From: Micromonospora inositola
GTDB lineage: Bacteria > Actinomycetota > Actinomycetes > Mycobacteriales > Micromonosporaceae
Length of the DNA: 64,000 bases
Assembly: GCF_900090285.1 (NCBI RefSeq)
Contig: NZ_LT607754.1
Coordinates: forward strand, 5,668,001 to 5,732,000
Direction: 5' to 3'
Positions 24,252 to 32,941 of this stretch are shown one piece after another. How positions within the stretch are numbered: the first letter of the stretch is position 1; each line of letters starts with the position of its first letter. The notes beneath the pieces are model-generated. The model made no database searches. It was not told the DNA's origin and saw only the letters and a list, made by a program, of their open reading frames with translations. The position numbers were made by a program, and so were the translations under genes.

Positions 24252-24845
24252 TCAGCTGTTCCAGTTGGCGGCGACGATGTCGGCGGCCTGCTGCTCCCAC
24301 TGGGCGTAGGCGTCCGGGTAGGCCGACACCTGCACCGTCTGGGCGGCCTCGGTCAGCGGCATGTCCTGCCAGCCGTCGACCTGCTTGAGACCCTTCTCGA
24401 AGGCCAGGGTCGCGTACTCGGGGTCGGTGATCTGCTTCGGCGTGCCCCAACCCGAGGAGGGGCGCTGCTGGAACAGGCCCAGCGAGTCGTGGTCGTTGGC
24501 GTCACCGAGGTGACCCAGGTTCTCCAGCTTCGACTCCTGCAGGCTGGTGGCGATCGAGATGACCGCGGCCCGCTTCGGCAGACCCGCCTTCTTCGTCGCC
24601 GCGATGATCGCCTTGGCGTTGCCGGTCTGCTCAGCGTTCAGGTCAATCTTCGACTGGGCGCCCTGCACGCCATGCGGGATCAGCTTGCCCTTGTCGACGC
24701 CCGGCTTGTCGGCCTGCACGGCGACAGCGACCGGCTTCGAGTCCACCGGGGTGGCGGCGTGGGCAGCCACGGGACCGGCGAACACGCCACCGGTGAAAGC
24801 CAGACCAGCAATACCCAGAACGCTCTTACGCATGATCGTGTTCAT
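24252..24845 (-). CDS. Secreted lysozyme/transglycosylase-like protein, copy A
   Basis: The 197-residue protein starts at ATG 24845 (MNTIMRKSVLGIAGLAFTGG) behind GGAGC. It has a Sec signal peptide cleaved near AHA (about 30), a short linker, then a domain of about 130 residues with TSLQESKLENLGHL, NDHDSLGLFQQRPSSGWGT and VSAYPDAYAQWEQQA. The likely catalytic Glu is in QES. The domain resembles small actinobacterial wall hydrolases; substrate and activity are inferred. It differs from copy B mainly at residues 31-62 (DSKPVAVAV; KIDLNAEQ). It has its own promoter, long leader and terminator. Confidence 0.75.
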   Translation of the reverse strand: MNTIMRKSVLGIAGLAFTGGVFAGPVAAHAATPVDSKPVAVAVQADKPGVDKGKLIPHGVQGAQSKIDLNAEQTGNAKAIIAATKKAGLPKRAAVISIATSLQESKLENLGHLGDANDHDSLGLFQQRPSSGWGTPKQITDPEYATLAFEKGLKQVDGWQDMPLTEAAQTVQVSAYPDAYAQWEQQAADIVAANWNS

Positions 24846-25068
24846 GGTGAAGCTCCATTCGGGGGTCGGCGCACACACCGGTGGGGGCCGGCACGTGCGC
24901 AAGCACCGTCAGGCGCTCAAACTGCAAGGGGGAAAGTCTCTGCCCGGTCCGGCCGCGGGGCGGGGCCTCTTCGCGGCGCCGGGACCATGTGTAACGACCG
25001 CCGGCCCGCCATCATTCCGGGGGCCCGTCCCATCGGCCCGGTCGAGCGAGCCAGGTACTCGGTCGTAC
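24846..25068 (-). promoter_or_regulatory. Conserved long 5' leader, copy A
   Basis: About 220 nt lie between the predicted start site and ATG. Copy B carries almost the same sequence at the same spacing, including acctggctcgctcgaccggg, cggtcgttwcacatggtccc and ggtgcttgcgcacgtgccgg, with few changes. Non-coding conservation of this length between duplicates suggests a structured regulatory RNA. It does not match c-di-AMP (ydaO) or other riboswitch cores I know. Confidence 0.45.
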
Positions 25069-25076
25069 GGGAGATA

Positions 25077-25103
25077 TAACGACCCGGGGGTGGCCACGAT
25101 TCC
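25077..25103 (-). promoter_or_regulatory. ECF sigma-type promoter, copy A
   Basis: On the minus strand GGAAT (25103-25099) and CGTTA (25081-25077) are separated by 17 nt. This is close to the GGAAC-N17/18-CGTT pattern of SigE-like envelope-stress promoters. The same elements and spacing occur at copy B although the spacer sequence differs. Confidence 0.45.
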
Positions 25104-25266
25104 GGCCCTGGGATGCCGCCGATCACACCCCGAAACGGACATCCGACACCAGACCCCGCCGCCCGGCCGCCCAGAACCGACAACCGGCACCTGATCCCCG
25201 GCCTCGCGTACGGGGGAAACGGCCGACGACCAACCCGGCACCGGCCGGGCGGGCCCCGTCCACGAC

Positions 25267-25342
25267 GGGGGTGTGGCCCGCCGTGACCGGCGCAGGGATC
25301 AAGCCTGACCGCCCGGAGCCGGGCACGGCGGGCCACACCCCC
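25267..25342 (-). terminator. 19-bp perfect inverted repeat after the mazG-like gene
   Basis: Arms gggggtgtggcccgccgtg and cacggcgggccacaccccc flank a 38-nt spacer, 41 bp after the gene ending at 25383. Confidence 0.6.
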
Positions 25343-25382
25343 CACCGCAACCACAGACGGACCGCAACGGCCCGAGGCCGCC

Positions 25383-25730
25383 TCAGGACGAGGCGCGATC
25401 ACGAACCTTCGCCGCGCACGACGACACCACCGCCCGCGCGTCCAACCCCAGGCTCTCGATGGCGACGAGCGCCGTGAAGGCAACGTCCGCCAGCTCGGCC
25501 GCCACGTCCTCGCGGCGGTGCGTCACGCCCTTGCGCGGGTTCTGCCCGAGCACCCCGATCCAGGCCCCCGCCGCCTCCCCGGCCTCCTCGGTGAGTTTCA
25601 GGATCCGACAGGTCAGCTCGGCGTCGCCGGTGCCGTTGGCGGCGTCCAGCCAGCCGCGCGAGGCCCGGACCGCGTCCCAGATCAACTCGTCCATCCGGCC
25701 AGTGAACCGGACAGTGGTGACGATCCGCAT
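25383..25730 (-). CDS. MazG-like nucleotide pyrophosphohydrolase
   Basis: The 115-residue protein has the MazG helical signature: RILKLTEEAGEAAGAWIG (EExxE metal site, about 43-60) and EDVAAELADVAFTALVAIE (ExxD-type second site, about 75-93). It is a single MazG domain, so it is likely a dNTP or house-cleaning pyrophosphatase. The start may be ATG 25730 or ATG 25694 (MDELIWDAV); neither has a strong ribosome binding site, and the second begins nearer the domain. It is divergent from gdhA with a 65-nt gap. Confidence 0.75.
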   Translation of the reverse strand: MRIVTTVRFTGRMDELIWDAVRASRGWLDAANGTGDAELTCRILKLTEEAGEAAGAWIGVLGQNPRKGVTHRREDVAAELADVAFTALVAIESLGLDARAVVSSCAAKVRDRASS

Positions 25731-25789
25731 CCGGGGGCGGTCGGCGGGATGCCGATCCGGGGTGGCGACGAGGCCGCCGCCGGGACTGA

Positions 25790-27142
<1,353 letters not shown>

Positions 27143-27174
27143 GCGGCCACTGTGGGCGGACCGGGCGGAACTGA

Positions 27175-27226
27175 CTGACCGTTCGGTCAGGAGATGATTG
27201 ACAGCGATCGACGGCGGGCCTAGTTT
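27175..27226 (+). promoter_or_regulatory. Sigma70-type promoter with adjacent TetR-like operator
   Basis: The palindrome ctgaccgttcggtcag (27175-27190) is of the GACCGnnCGGTC kind bound by TetR regulators. Immediately after it are TTGACA (27198-27203) and TAGTTT (27221-27226) with a 17-nt spacer, reading toward the hydrolase gene at 27305. No TetR gene is in the window. Confidence 0.6.
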
Positions 27227-27304
27227 CAGGGCGCTACCGGCCGGTAGGCATCCGTCCCGCCTGGTCGCCCCGGTGGGGCGGCACCGTCCCCCGGGGGAGC
27301 AACG

Positions 27305-28672
27305 ATGCTGACCTCAACCACCCGCCTGGTCCGCCGGCTGCTCGCCGCCGGCGCGGCGCTGACCCTCGCGGTCGGGCTCGCCGGCGCGGCGCCGGCCGCC
27401 GCCGCCGACCTCGACGACGACGGCAGCCAGCCGCTGCCCGGCTACACCATCAGCAACCCGCCGCTGGACCCGCTGGTCGTGCGGGGCGAACCCACCACCG
27501 TCCGGCAGGGGGTGCACGAACACGCCGGCTACATCATCGAGGTACCCACCGACTGGAACGGCGACCTGGTGATGTGGACGCACGGCTACCGGGGCCAGAC
27601 CACCGTGCTCTCCCCGGAAACGCCGGCGTTCGGCCTGCGCCAGCGGATGCTGGAGCAGGGGTACGCCTGGGCATCTTCGTCGTACTACAGCAACGGCTTC
27701 GACATCCGCGCCGGCGTGCTGAGCACCCGGGACCTCGCCGACCTCTTCCGCAACGCCGTGAAGCGACCCCACCGGGTACTGATGGCCGGGGTGTCGATGG
27801 GCGGCTACATCATCGGCCGGTCGCTGGAGCAGTACCCCGGCTTCTACGACGGGGCGCTGCCGATGTGCGGGGTGCTCGGCGACCACCAGCTGCTCGACTT
27901 CTACCTCGACTACAACCTCGTCGCGCAGGCACTCGCCGGCGTGCGCGCGTACCCGACGCCGACGGACTACCTCACCAACGCGGTGCCGAAGATCCAGGTG
28001 GCGCTCGGGCTGGCCGGGCTCAAGCCGGGCGGGCCGGACACCACCAACGACCTCGGCAAGCAACTGCGGGCCATCACCGTCAACCGCTCCGGCGGCGAAC
28101 GGCCCGGCGCGGAGGCGGCCTTCGCGGTGTGGAAGGACTTCCTCTTCAGCATCGCCACCACGGACGGCGGCGACACCCCAGCCCAGCGGCCCGGCCAGCT
28201 CGCCACCAACCTGCTCACCCGGTACACCCCGAACAGCCCGGTGGACGTCAACGCCACCGTGCAGCGGGTCGCCCCGGAGAACCCGTGGCAACGCCTCTCC
28301 CCCACGCTGACCGAGGTGCCCCGGATCAGCGGACAGCCGAGCGCGCCGGTGCTCAGCCTGCACGACCTCGGCGACCTCTTCGTGCCCTTCGCCATGGAGC
28401 AGGCATACGCCCGGGACGTGGCGTGGCACGGACGCAGCCGGCTGGTGGTGCAGCGGGCGATCCGGGCCGCCCAGCACTGCGAGTTCAGCCCGGCCGAGGC
28501 CGGCGCCGCCTGGGACGACCTCACGAACTGGGTACACACGGGCAACCGGCCGGCGGGGGACGCGGTGACCGATCCCCGGGAGGTGGCGGCGCAGGACTTC
28601 GGCTGCCGGTTCAGCGATCGGGCCGCGTACGCGGCCGGGGCGGGCACCCGGCGCCTGTATGGGCCCTGCTGA
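27305..28672 (+). CDS. Secreted alpha/beta hydrolase
   Basis: The 455-residue protein has a Sec signal peptide (RRLLAAGAALTLAVGLAGAAPAAAA, cleavage near 35). The alpha/beta-hydrolase core shows LVMWTHGYRGQTT (oxyanion region), VLMAGVSMGGYIIGRSLE with nucleophile Ser in GVSMG (about 160), a likely Asp in SLHDLGDLFVP and a His in AAQHCEFSPAE near the C-terminus. The substrate is unknown; ester hydrolysis outside the cell is likely. It is probably controlled by a TetR regulator through the palindrome 115 bp upstream, and lies between the two lysozyme-like repeats. Confidence 0.8.
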   Translation: MLTSTTRLVRRLLAAGAALTLAVGLAGAAPAAAADLDDDGSQPLPGYTISNPPLDPLVVRGEPTTVRQGVHEHAGYIIEVPTDWNGDLVMWTHGYRGQTTVLSPETPAFGLRQRMLEQGYAWASSSYYSNGFDIRAGVLSTRDLADLFRNAVKRPHRVLMAGVSMGGYIIGRSLEQYPGFYDGALPMCGVLGDHQLLDFYLDYNLVAQALAGVRAYPTPTDYLTNAVPKIQVALGLAGLKPGGPDTTNDLGKQLRAITVNRSGGERPGAEAAFAVWKDFLFSIATTDGGDTPAQRPGQLATNLLTRYTPNSPVDVNATVQRVAPENPWQRLSPTLTEVPRISGQPSAPVLSLHDLGDLFVPFAMEQAYARDVAWHGRSRLVVQRAIRAAQHCEFSPAEAGAAWDDLTNWVHTGNRPAGDAVTDPREVAAQDFGCRFSDRAAYAAGAGTRRLYGPC

Positions 28673-28768
28673 CTCCGCCCGCTGGGTTGCGCTTTGGGTT
28701 TTGGTTGCGGTGGGGGCCTTGGTCACCGCCCGTGCGGCGGTCAAGGTTCTTCTGCGGTACGTGGATAT

Positions 28769-28811
28769 GCCGCTGGCCGGCACCCCGTGTCTCGGGGTGC
28801 CGGCCAGCGGC
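28769..28811 (-). terminator. 19-bp perfect hairpin terminator, copy B
   Basis: It has the same arms and loop as 24187-24229, 17 bp after the stop codon. Confidence 0.85.
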
Positions 28812-28828
28812 TTGTTGCTTGCTGTGGG

Positions 28829-29419
28829 TCAGCTGTTCCAGTTGGCGGCGACGATGTCGGCGGCCTGCTGCTCCCACTGGGCGTAGGCGTCCGGGTAGGC
28901 CGACACCTGCACCGTCTGCGCGGCCTCGGTCAGCGGCATGTCCTGCCACCCGTCGACCTGCTTGAGACCCTTCTCGAAGGCCAGGGTCGCGTACTCGGGG
29001 TCGGTGATCTGCTTCGGCGTGCCCCAACCCGAGGAGGGGCGCTGCTGGAACAGGCCCAGCGAGTCGTGGTCGTTGGCGTCACCGAGGTGACCCAGGTTCT
29101 CCAGCTTCGACTCCTGCAGGCTGGTGGCGATCGAGATGACCGCGGCCCGCTTCGGCAGACCCGCCTTCTTCGTCGCGGCGATGATCGCCTTGGCGTTGCC
29201 GGTCTGCTCACCGTTCAGGGTGATCTTCGACTGGGCGCCCTGCACGCCATGCGGAATCAGCTTGCCCTTGTCCACGCCCGGCTTGTCGGCCTGCACGGCG
29301 ACCGGCTTGCCGGCCACCGGGGTGGCGTCGGCGTGCGCGGCGACCGGACCGGCGAACACGCCACCGGTGAAAGCCAGACCAGCAATGCCCAGAACGCTCT
29401 TACGCATGATCGTGTTCAT
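28829..29419 (-). CDS. Secreted lysozyme/transglycosylase-like protein, copy B
   Basis: The 196-residue protein starts at ATG 29419 and is the near twin of the gene at 24252. Signal peptide and catalytic-type domain are the same (TSLQESKLENLG, NDHDSLGLFQQRPSSGWGT). Differences fall in the linker: ADATPVAGKPVAVQ in place of AATPVDSKPVAVAVQ, and KITLNGEQ in place of KIDLNAEQ. Everything from TGNAKAIIAATKK to the end is identical, which suggests a recent duplication or gene conversion. Regulation is expected to match copy A because promoter and leader are conserved. Confidence 0.75.
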   Translation of the reverse strand: MNTIMRKSVLGIAGLAFTGGVFAGPVAAHADATPVAGKPVAVQADKPGVDKGKLIPHGVQGAQSKITLNGEQTGNAKAIIAATKKAGLPKRAAVISIATSLQESKLENLGHLGDANDHDSLGLFQQRPSSGWGTPKQITDPEYATLAFEKGLKQVDGWQDMPLTEAAQTVQVSAYPDAYAQWEQQAADIVAANWNS

Positions 29420-29679
29420 GGTGAAGCTCCATTCGGGGGTCGACGCACACACCGGTGGGGGCCGGCACGTGCGCAAGCACCGTCAGGCGCTCAAAAAGCT
29501 GAGGGGGAAAGTCTCTGCCCGGTGCCAGCCGCGGGGCGGGGGCCTCTTCGCGGCGCCGGGACCATGTGAAACGACCGCCGGCCCACCATCATTCCGGGGG
29601 CCCGTCCCACGGCCCGGTCGAGCGAGCCAGGTACTCGGTCGTACGGGAGATGTAACGACCCCGAGGCCCCGACGATTCC
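29420..29679 (-). promoter_or_regulatory. Leader and ECF-type promoter, copy B
   Basis: GGAAT (29679-29675) and CGTTA (29657-29653) are separated by 17 nt on the minus strand, followed by an approximately 225-nt leader closely matching copy A. Beyond it, to 29773, there is only residual repeat similarity. Confidence 0.45.
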
Positions 29680-29773
29680 GCCGCCAGGATGCCACCGGTC
29701 ACACCCAGAAACGGACATCCGACACCAGACCGGCCGGCCCGGGCAGGGCCGGAACGGACAACCGGCACCAGAT

Positions 29774-29821
29774 CCCCGATGTGGCGGTATCCACGCCCGA
29801 TCGGACACCGCCACATCGGGG
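29774..29821 (-). terminator. 19-bp inverted repeat
   Basis: Arms ccccgatgtggcggtatcc and ggacaccgccacatcgggg differ at one position and enclose 10 nt. It lies 146 bp beyond the kinase gene stop and probably ends that transcript. The 29822-29966 gap shows nothing else apart from a ten-G run near 29921-29930. Confidence 0.5.
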
Positions 29822-29966
29822 ACACGGAGTCGATCTCGCCCACCCAGCACCCCGCGACGTCAACACCCGCCTCAGGCGTCCCGGCGCCCGGCGCGCGGAC
29901 GCACGTCGCCGGAGCATGCGGGGGGGGGACCGGCACCAGGTCCCCGGACGGCCCGGCTGAGCCGGC

Positions 29967-31415
29967 TCAGCCCTCGTTGCCGCGACCACCCCGGAGCTGC
30001 GCGTACGCGGTCAGCAGGTCCTGCAGGCGGGCGGCGGTGTCGGTGCCGATCCGCTCGTCGTCCGCCGCCTCGGCGACGCGTTCGCGCAGCTCGGCGACCC
30101 GCCTGGCGCGGTCCTTGGGCTTGCCCCGGTCCAGCTCGGCGGCCTTCTCCCGCAGGTCCTCGGCGGTCTTCGGGTCGATCTCGCCCCGGGCCTCCGCCTC
30201 GGCGAGCACGTCGGAGAACGCGGCCGCGAGCTGGCGCAGGGTGACCGGCGCCGGGGTGGTGGCGGTGGAGGGCGCGGAGGTGGCCGGCTCGGGCGGGCCG
30301 GACGACTCGGCGGTGGACTCGTCGACCGGGGCCGCGGTGGTCCGGTCGGCGGCCGGCGGGGTCCCCGACGGGTCATTGAACGCGAGCATGCCAACCAGCC
30401 CGAGCAGCAGCGCGACACCGGCGGCGACCAGTACACCGAGCAGCCGGTTGGACCGGGCCGGCGACCGCTGCGGCGGTGCCGGCGGCACCGGGCGGACGGC
30501 GGCCGGCGCCCGCTCGATCAGGGTCGGCGGGTGCTCGGGCCGGGTCACGGTGGGCAGGATCGCGGTCGGCGGGTCGGCCGGCTGGCCGGCGCCGAGCCGG
30601 GTGGCGAGCTGGGCGGCGGTGGGCCGGCCGGCCGGATCCGGCGACAGGCAGGCCAGGGTGAGTTCGGCGATGTCGGCGGGCAGCCCGGGGACGCGCAGCG
30701 GCGGGACCGGGGGGCGCCGGGCCTGCACGTCGAGCACGTCCTCCCAGGTCTGCACGGGCAGCGGGGCCCGCCCGCTGAGGGTGCGGTAGAGCAGCGCGCC
30801 GAGGGCGTAGACGTCGCTGGCCGGGTTGGCCGGGCCGGGCGTCATCCGCTCGGGGGCAAAGTAGGCGGGGGTGCCCATCATCAGCTCGCCGGTCTGGCCG
30901 GCGAGCGGGTGGCGCGGCCCGGCGAGGGTGGCGATGCCGAAGTCGAGCACCTTGGCGCCGGTCTCGGTGAGCATCACGTTGCCGGGCTTGACGTCCCGGT
31001 GCACCACGCCGATCCGGTGCGCGGCCGCGAGGGCGGCGGCGACCTGACCGGCCACCCGGACGGCCTCCGGCCAGGCGAGCGGACCGGTGGTCAGCCGGTC
31101 GGCCAGGTTGTGCCCCTCCACCAGCTCCATCACCAGGTACGGCACCACCGACCCGCCGGGCAGGGTCGCCTCGCCGTAGTCGTACACCTGGGTGACGTTC
31201 GGGTGGGTGAGCCGGGCCGCGGCCCGGGCCTCGCGCTGGATGGTGGCGCGCAGCTGCGGGTCGGCGGCGAGCTCGGTCGAGAGGGCCTTGACCGCGACGG
31301 GGCGGTGCAGGACCTCGTCATCGGCGCGCCACACCTCGGACATCCCGCCGAGGCCGATGCGCTCGCGCAGGACGTACCGATCGTGCAGCCGCAGCGTGGG
31401 CGTGAACGGCGACAT
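29967..31415 (-). CDS. PknB-type membrane Ser/Thr protein kinase
   Basis: The 482-residue protein has an N-terminal Hanks-type kinase domain (about 12-265): glycine loop RIGLGGMSEVWRA, Lys in PVAVKALS, HRDVKPGNVM catalytic loop, DFGIATLAG and a PAYFAPERM activation-segment end. A Pro-rich juxtamembrane stretch leads to one membrane helix (about 325-345: LLGVLVAAGVALLLGLVG). The outer part, about 130 residues, is Thr/Ala/Pro-rich and then helical (AAELDRGKPKDRARRVAEL), not PASTA repeats, so the sensed signal is unknown. All catalytic residues are present. Confidence 0.93.
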   Translation of the reverse strand: MSPFTPTLRLHDRYVLRERIGLGGMSEVWRADDEVLHRPVAVKALSTELAADPQLRATIQREARAAARLTHPNVTQVYDYGEATLPGGSVVPYLVMELVEGHNLADRLTTGPLAWPEAVRVAGQVAAALAAAHRIGVVHRDVKPGNVMLTETGAKVLDFGIATLAGPRHPLAGQTGELMMGTPAYFAPERMTPGPANPASDVYALGALLYRTLSGRAPLPVQTWEDVLDVQARRPPVPPLRVPGLPADIAELTLACLSPDPAGRPTAAQLATRLGAGQPADPPTAILPTVTRPEHPPTLIERAPAAVRPVPPAPPQRSPARSNRLLGVLVAAGVALLLGLVGMLAFNDPSGTPPAADRTTAAPVDESTAESSGPPEPATSAPSTATTPAPVTLRQLAAAFSDVLAEAEARGEIDPKTAEDLREKAAELDRGKPKDRARRVAELRERVAEAADDERIGTDTAARLQDLLTAYAQLRGGRGNEG

Positions 31416-31550
31416 GGTGCCCCAGTCTGCCTGCCGATCGCCGCCGCCCCCAACCCGGTGCCCGGTTCGGCACCAGGTGGCCCCCGGTGGGGTGATCCGG
31501 CGGGCGCCCGGGTGGGCCAGACCACCCGGGCGAACCGGCGGTGACGGGAC

Positions 31551-31754
31551 TCAGGTGCAGGTGGGCGGTACGGGCGCCGGCCGGGGCTCCATCAGGTCGG
31601 CGAGCCGGCGCAGCACACCGGCGGCGGCCAGCCGGGTGGGCGTCAGCCGGGCCGGGCGGGGGCGGTCGGGGCGGACCGGCGCGTCGGGCCGGGCCGAGCT
31701 GACGTGTCGGGTCACGGCGTCGACGGCGAGGACGAAACCGGTGGGCTGTTCCAT
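31551..31754 (-). CDS. Small hypothetical protein downstream of LacI regulator
   Basis: This 67-residue protein (MEQPTGFVLAVDAVTRHVSS) has a good ribosome binding site (AAGGAG) and lies 11 nt after the LacI-family stop, so it is likely co-transcribed. It is Pro/Arg-rich with one C-terminal helix (LAAAGVLRRLADLME) and ends in a Cys-Thr. The family is not recognised. The 31416-31550 gap to the kinase holds nothing notable. Confidence 0.5.
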   Translation of the reverse strand: MEQPTGFVLAVDAVTRHVSSARPDAPVRPDRPRPARLTPTRLAAAGVLRRLADLMEPRPAPVPPTCT

Positions 31755-31765
31755 GGTCGGCTCCT

Positions 31766-32821
31766 TCAGGCGGGACCGGTGGAGGTACGGACGACGAGGT
31801 CGGTAGGGAGCAGGACGTGGCCGGCGGCCGGGTCGGCCGGCGGCTCCAGGAGGAGTTCGGCGGCGATCCGCCCCTTCTCCTCGGCCGGCTGCCGGACGGT
31901 GGTGAGCCCGGCCGCGGCGGCCTCGGCGATGTCGTCGAAGCCGGTGACGGAGACGGGGTGCGGAAGTCGTCGGCCGGCCTCGGCGAGCGCGTCGAGCACC
32001 CCGAGGGCGAGCACGTCGGAGCAGGCCAGCACGGCGGTGGGCGGGGCGTCGCCGGCGAGCGTGGCGGCCACCGCGGTGGCGCCGGCGGCGCGGCTGTTGG
32101 CGGTGGCGTTGAGCACGGTGAGGCCTGGCCAGTCGACGCCGACGGCGGCGAACGCGTCGGCGAAGCCGGCCAGCCGGCCGCGGGTGGTGGGGTGCGGGAC
32201 GTCCGCCGGACCGGCCAGCCGGACCGGTCCGGGCGCGGCGTCGGGGAGCACGGCGTCGGCGAGGAGGGCCACCCGACGGTGGCCGAGGGCCGCGACGTGC
32301 TCGGCGGCGGAGCGGGCGGCGGCGCGTTCGTCGATGGCGACGTAGCGGTGCGCGGGGTCAGCCCCCTCGGGGACGGCGGTGGTGACGTAGGGCAGGGCCC
32401 GGCCCCGGATGGCGTCGAGCGCCCACTCCTCGTCGCCGGCGCAGTAGACGCAGAAGCCGTCGACGGCGGCGTTCTCCACGGCGGCCTGCGCGAGCGCCGG
32501 CTCGGCGGGCAGCGGGACCAGCAGCAGGGCGGCGCCGTGCCGCTCGGCCGTCCCGCTGAGCCCGGCCAGGAAGCGCACCGCGAAGGGGTCGGTGAAGGCG
32601 TACGACAGTTGGGAGGTGAAGAGCACGCCGATCGCGCCGACGAAGCCGCGGCGCAGCGACCGGGCGGTCGGGTTGGGTCCGGGGTAGCCGAGCTGCCGCG
32701 CGGCGTCGAGGATCCGGCGCCGGAGGGCGGCGGAGAGCTGGTCGGGGCGGCTGTAGGCGTTTGAGACGGTGCTGCGGGAGACACCCACGGCGTTCGCCAC
32801 GTCCTGCAGGGTCGGCTTCAC
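31766..32821 (-). CDS. LacI family transcriptional regulator
   Basis: The 351-residue protein starts at GTG 32821. The N-terminal helix-turn-helix is TLQDVANAVGVSRSTVSNAYS with hinge helix NPTARSLRRG (about 50-60), followed by a periplasmic-binding-protein-like sensor domain (GAIGVLFTSQLSYAF; VTGFDDIAEAAAAGLTTV near 265). It binds a sugar or nucleoside-like ligand and represses. No transport or catabolic genes are adjacent, so the target lies elsewhere or it mainly represses itself through the two palindromes directly upstream. Confidence 0.92.
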   Translation of the reverse strand: MKPTLQDVANAVGVSRSTVSNAYSRPDQLSAALRRRILDAARQLGYPGPNPTARSLRRGFVGAIGVLFTSQLSYAFTDPFAVRFLAGLSGTAERHGAALLLVPLPAEPALAQAAVENAAVDGFCVYCAGDEEWALDAIRGRALPYVTTAVPEGADPAHRYVAIDERAAARSAAEHVAALGHRRVALLADAVLPDAAPGPVRLAGPADVPHPTTRGRLAGFADAFAAVGVDWPGLTVLNATANSRAAGATAVAATLAGDAPPTAVLACSDVLALGVLDALAEAGRRLPHPVSVTGFDDIAEAAAAGLTTVRQPAEEKGRIAAELLLEPPADPAAGHVLLPTDLVVRTSTGPA

Positions 32822-32832
32822 CGCGCCCCCTT

Positions 32833-32861
32833 CTGGATCGATTCAGTCTGGATCGATCCAG
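32833..32861. promoter_or_regulatory. Tandem LacI-type operators
   Basis: A perfect 14-bp palindrome ctggatcgatccag (32848-32861) and a one-mismatch copy ctggatcgattcag (32833-32846) lie 12-40 bp before the lacI-family start. Both have the central CG typical of LacI operators; their centres are 15 bp apart. Confidence 0.7.
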
Positions 32862-32914
32862 AGATTACCCGCACACCTCGGGGACGGTCAATGCCGGGCC
32901 GGAAAGAACGTCGA

Positions 32915-32936
32915 CCCGCGCGCTCGGTGGCGCGGG
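32915..32936 (-). terminator. Hairpin after the XRE gene
   Basis: Arms cccgcgc and gcgcggg with an 8-nt loop lie just beyond the stop at 32942; T-rich sequence follows on the minus strand. Confidence 0.45.
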
Positions 32937-32941
32937 AACGG

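Larger units (their letters stand above)
24121..25200 (-). repeat. Long direct repeat, copy A (lysozyme-like locus)
   Basis: This stretch, comprising downstream sequence, terminator, gene and about 350 bp of upstream DNA, is closely similar to 28680-29770 in the same orientation. The coding parts are identical for their last 125 residues. Similarity fades upstream beyond the ECF-type promoter but still includes cggacatccgacaccagacc near 25136. Confidence 0.85.
28680..29770 (-). repeat. Long direct repeat, copy B (lysozyme-like locus)
   Basis: This is the same arrangement as 24121-25200 in the same orientation, starting at gggttgcgctttggg and including the terminator, gene, leader and promoter. 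The copies are about 4.6 kb apart. Confidence 0.85.

Noticed and set aside
24846..25068. c-di-AMP (ydaO) riboswitch in the lysozyme-like leaders
   Set aside because: The family is often upstream of such genes, but the conserved ggggacc and ggggtgaa-type blocks are not present in either leader.
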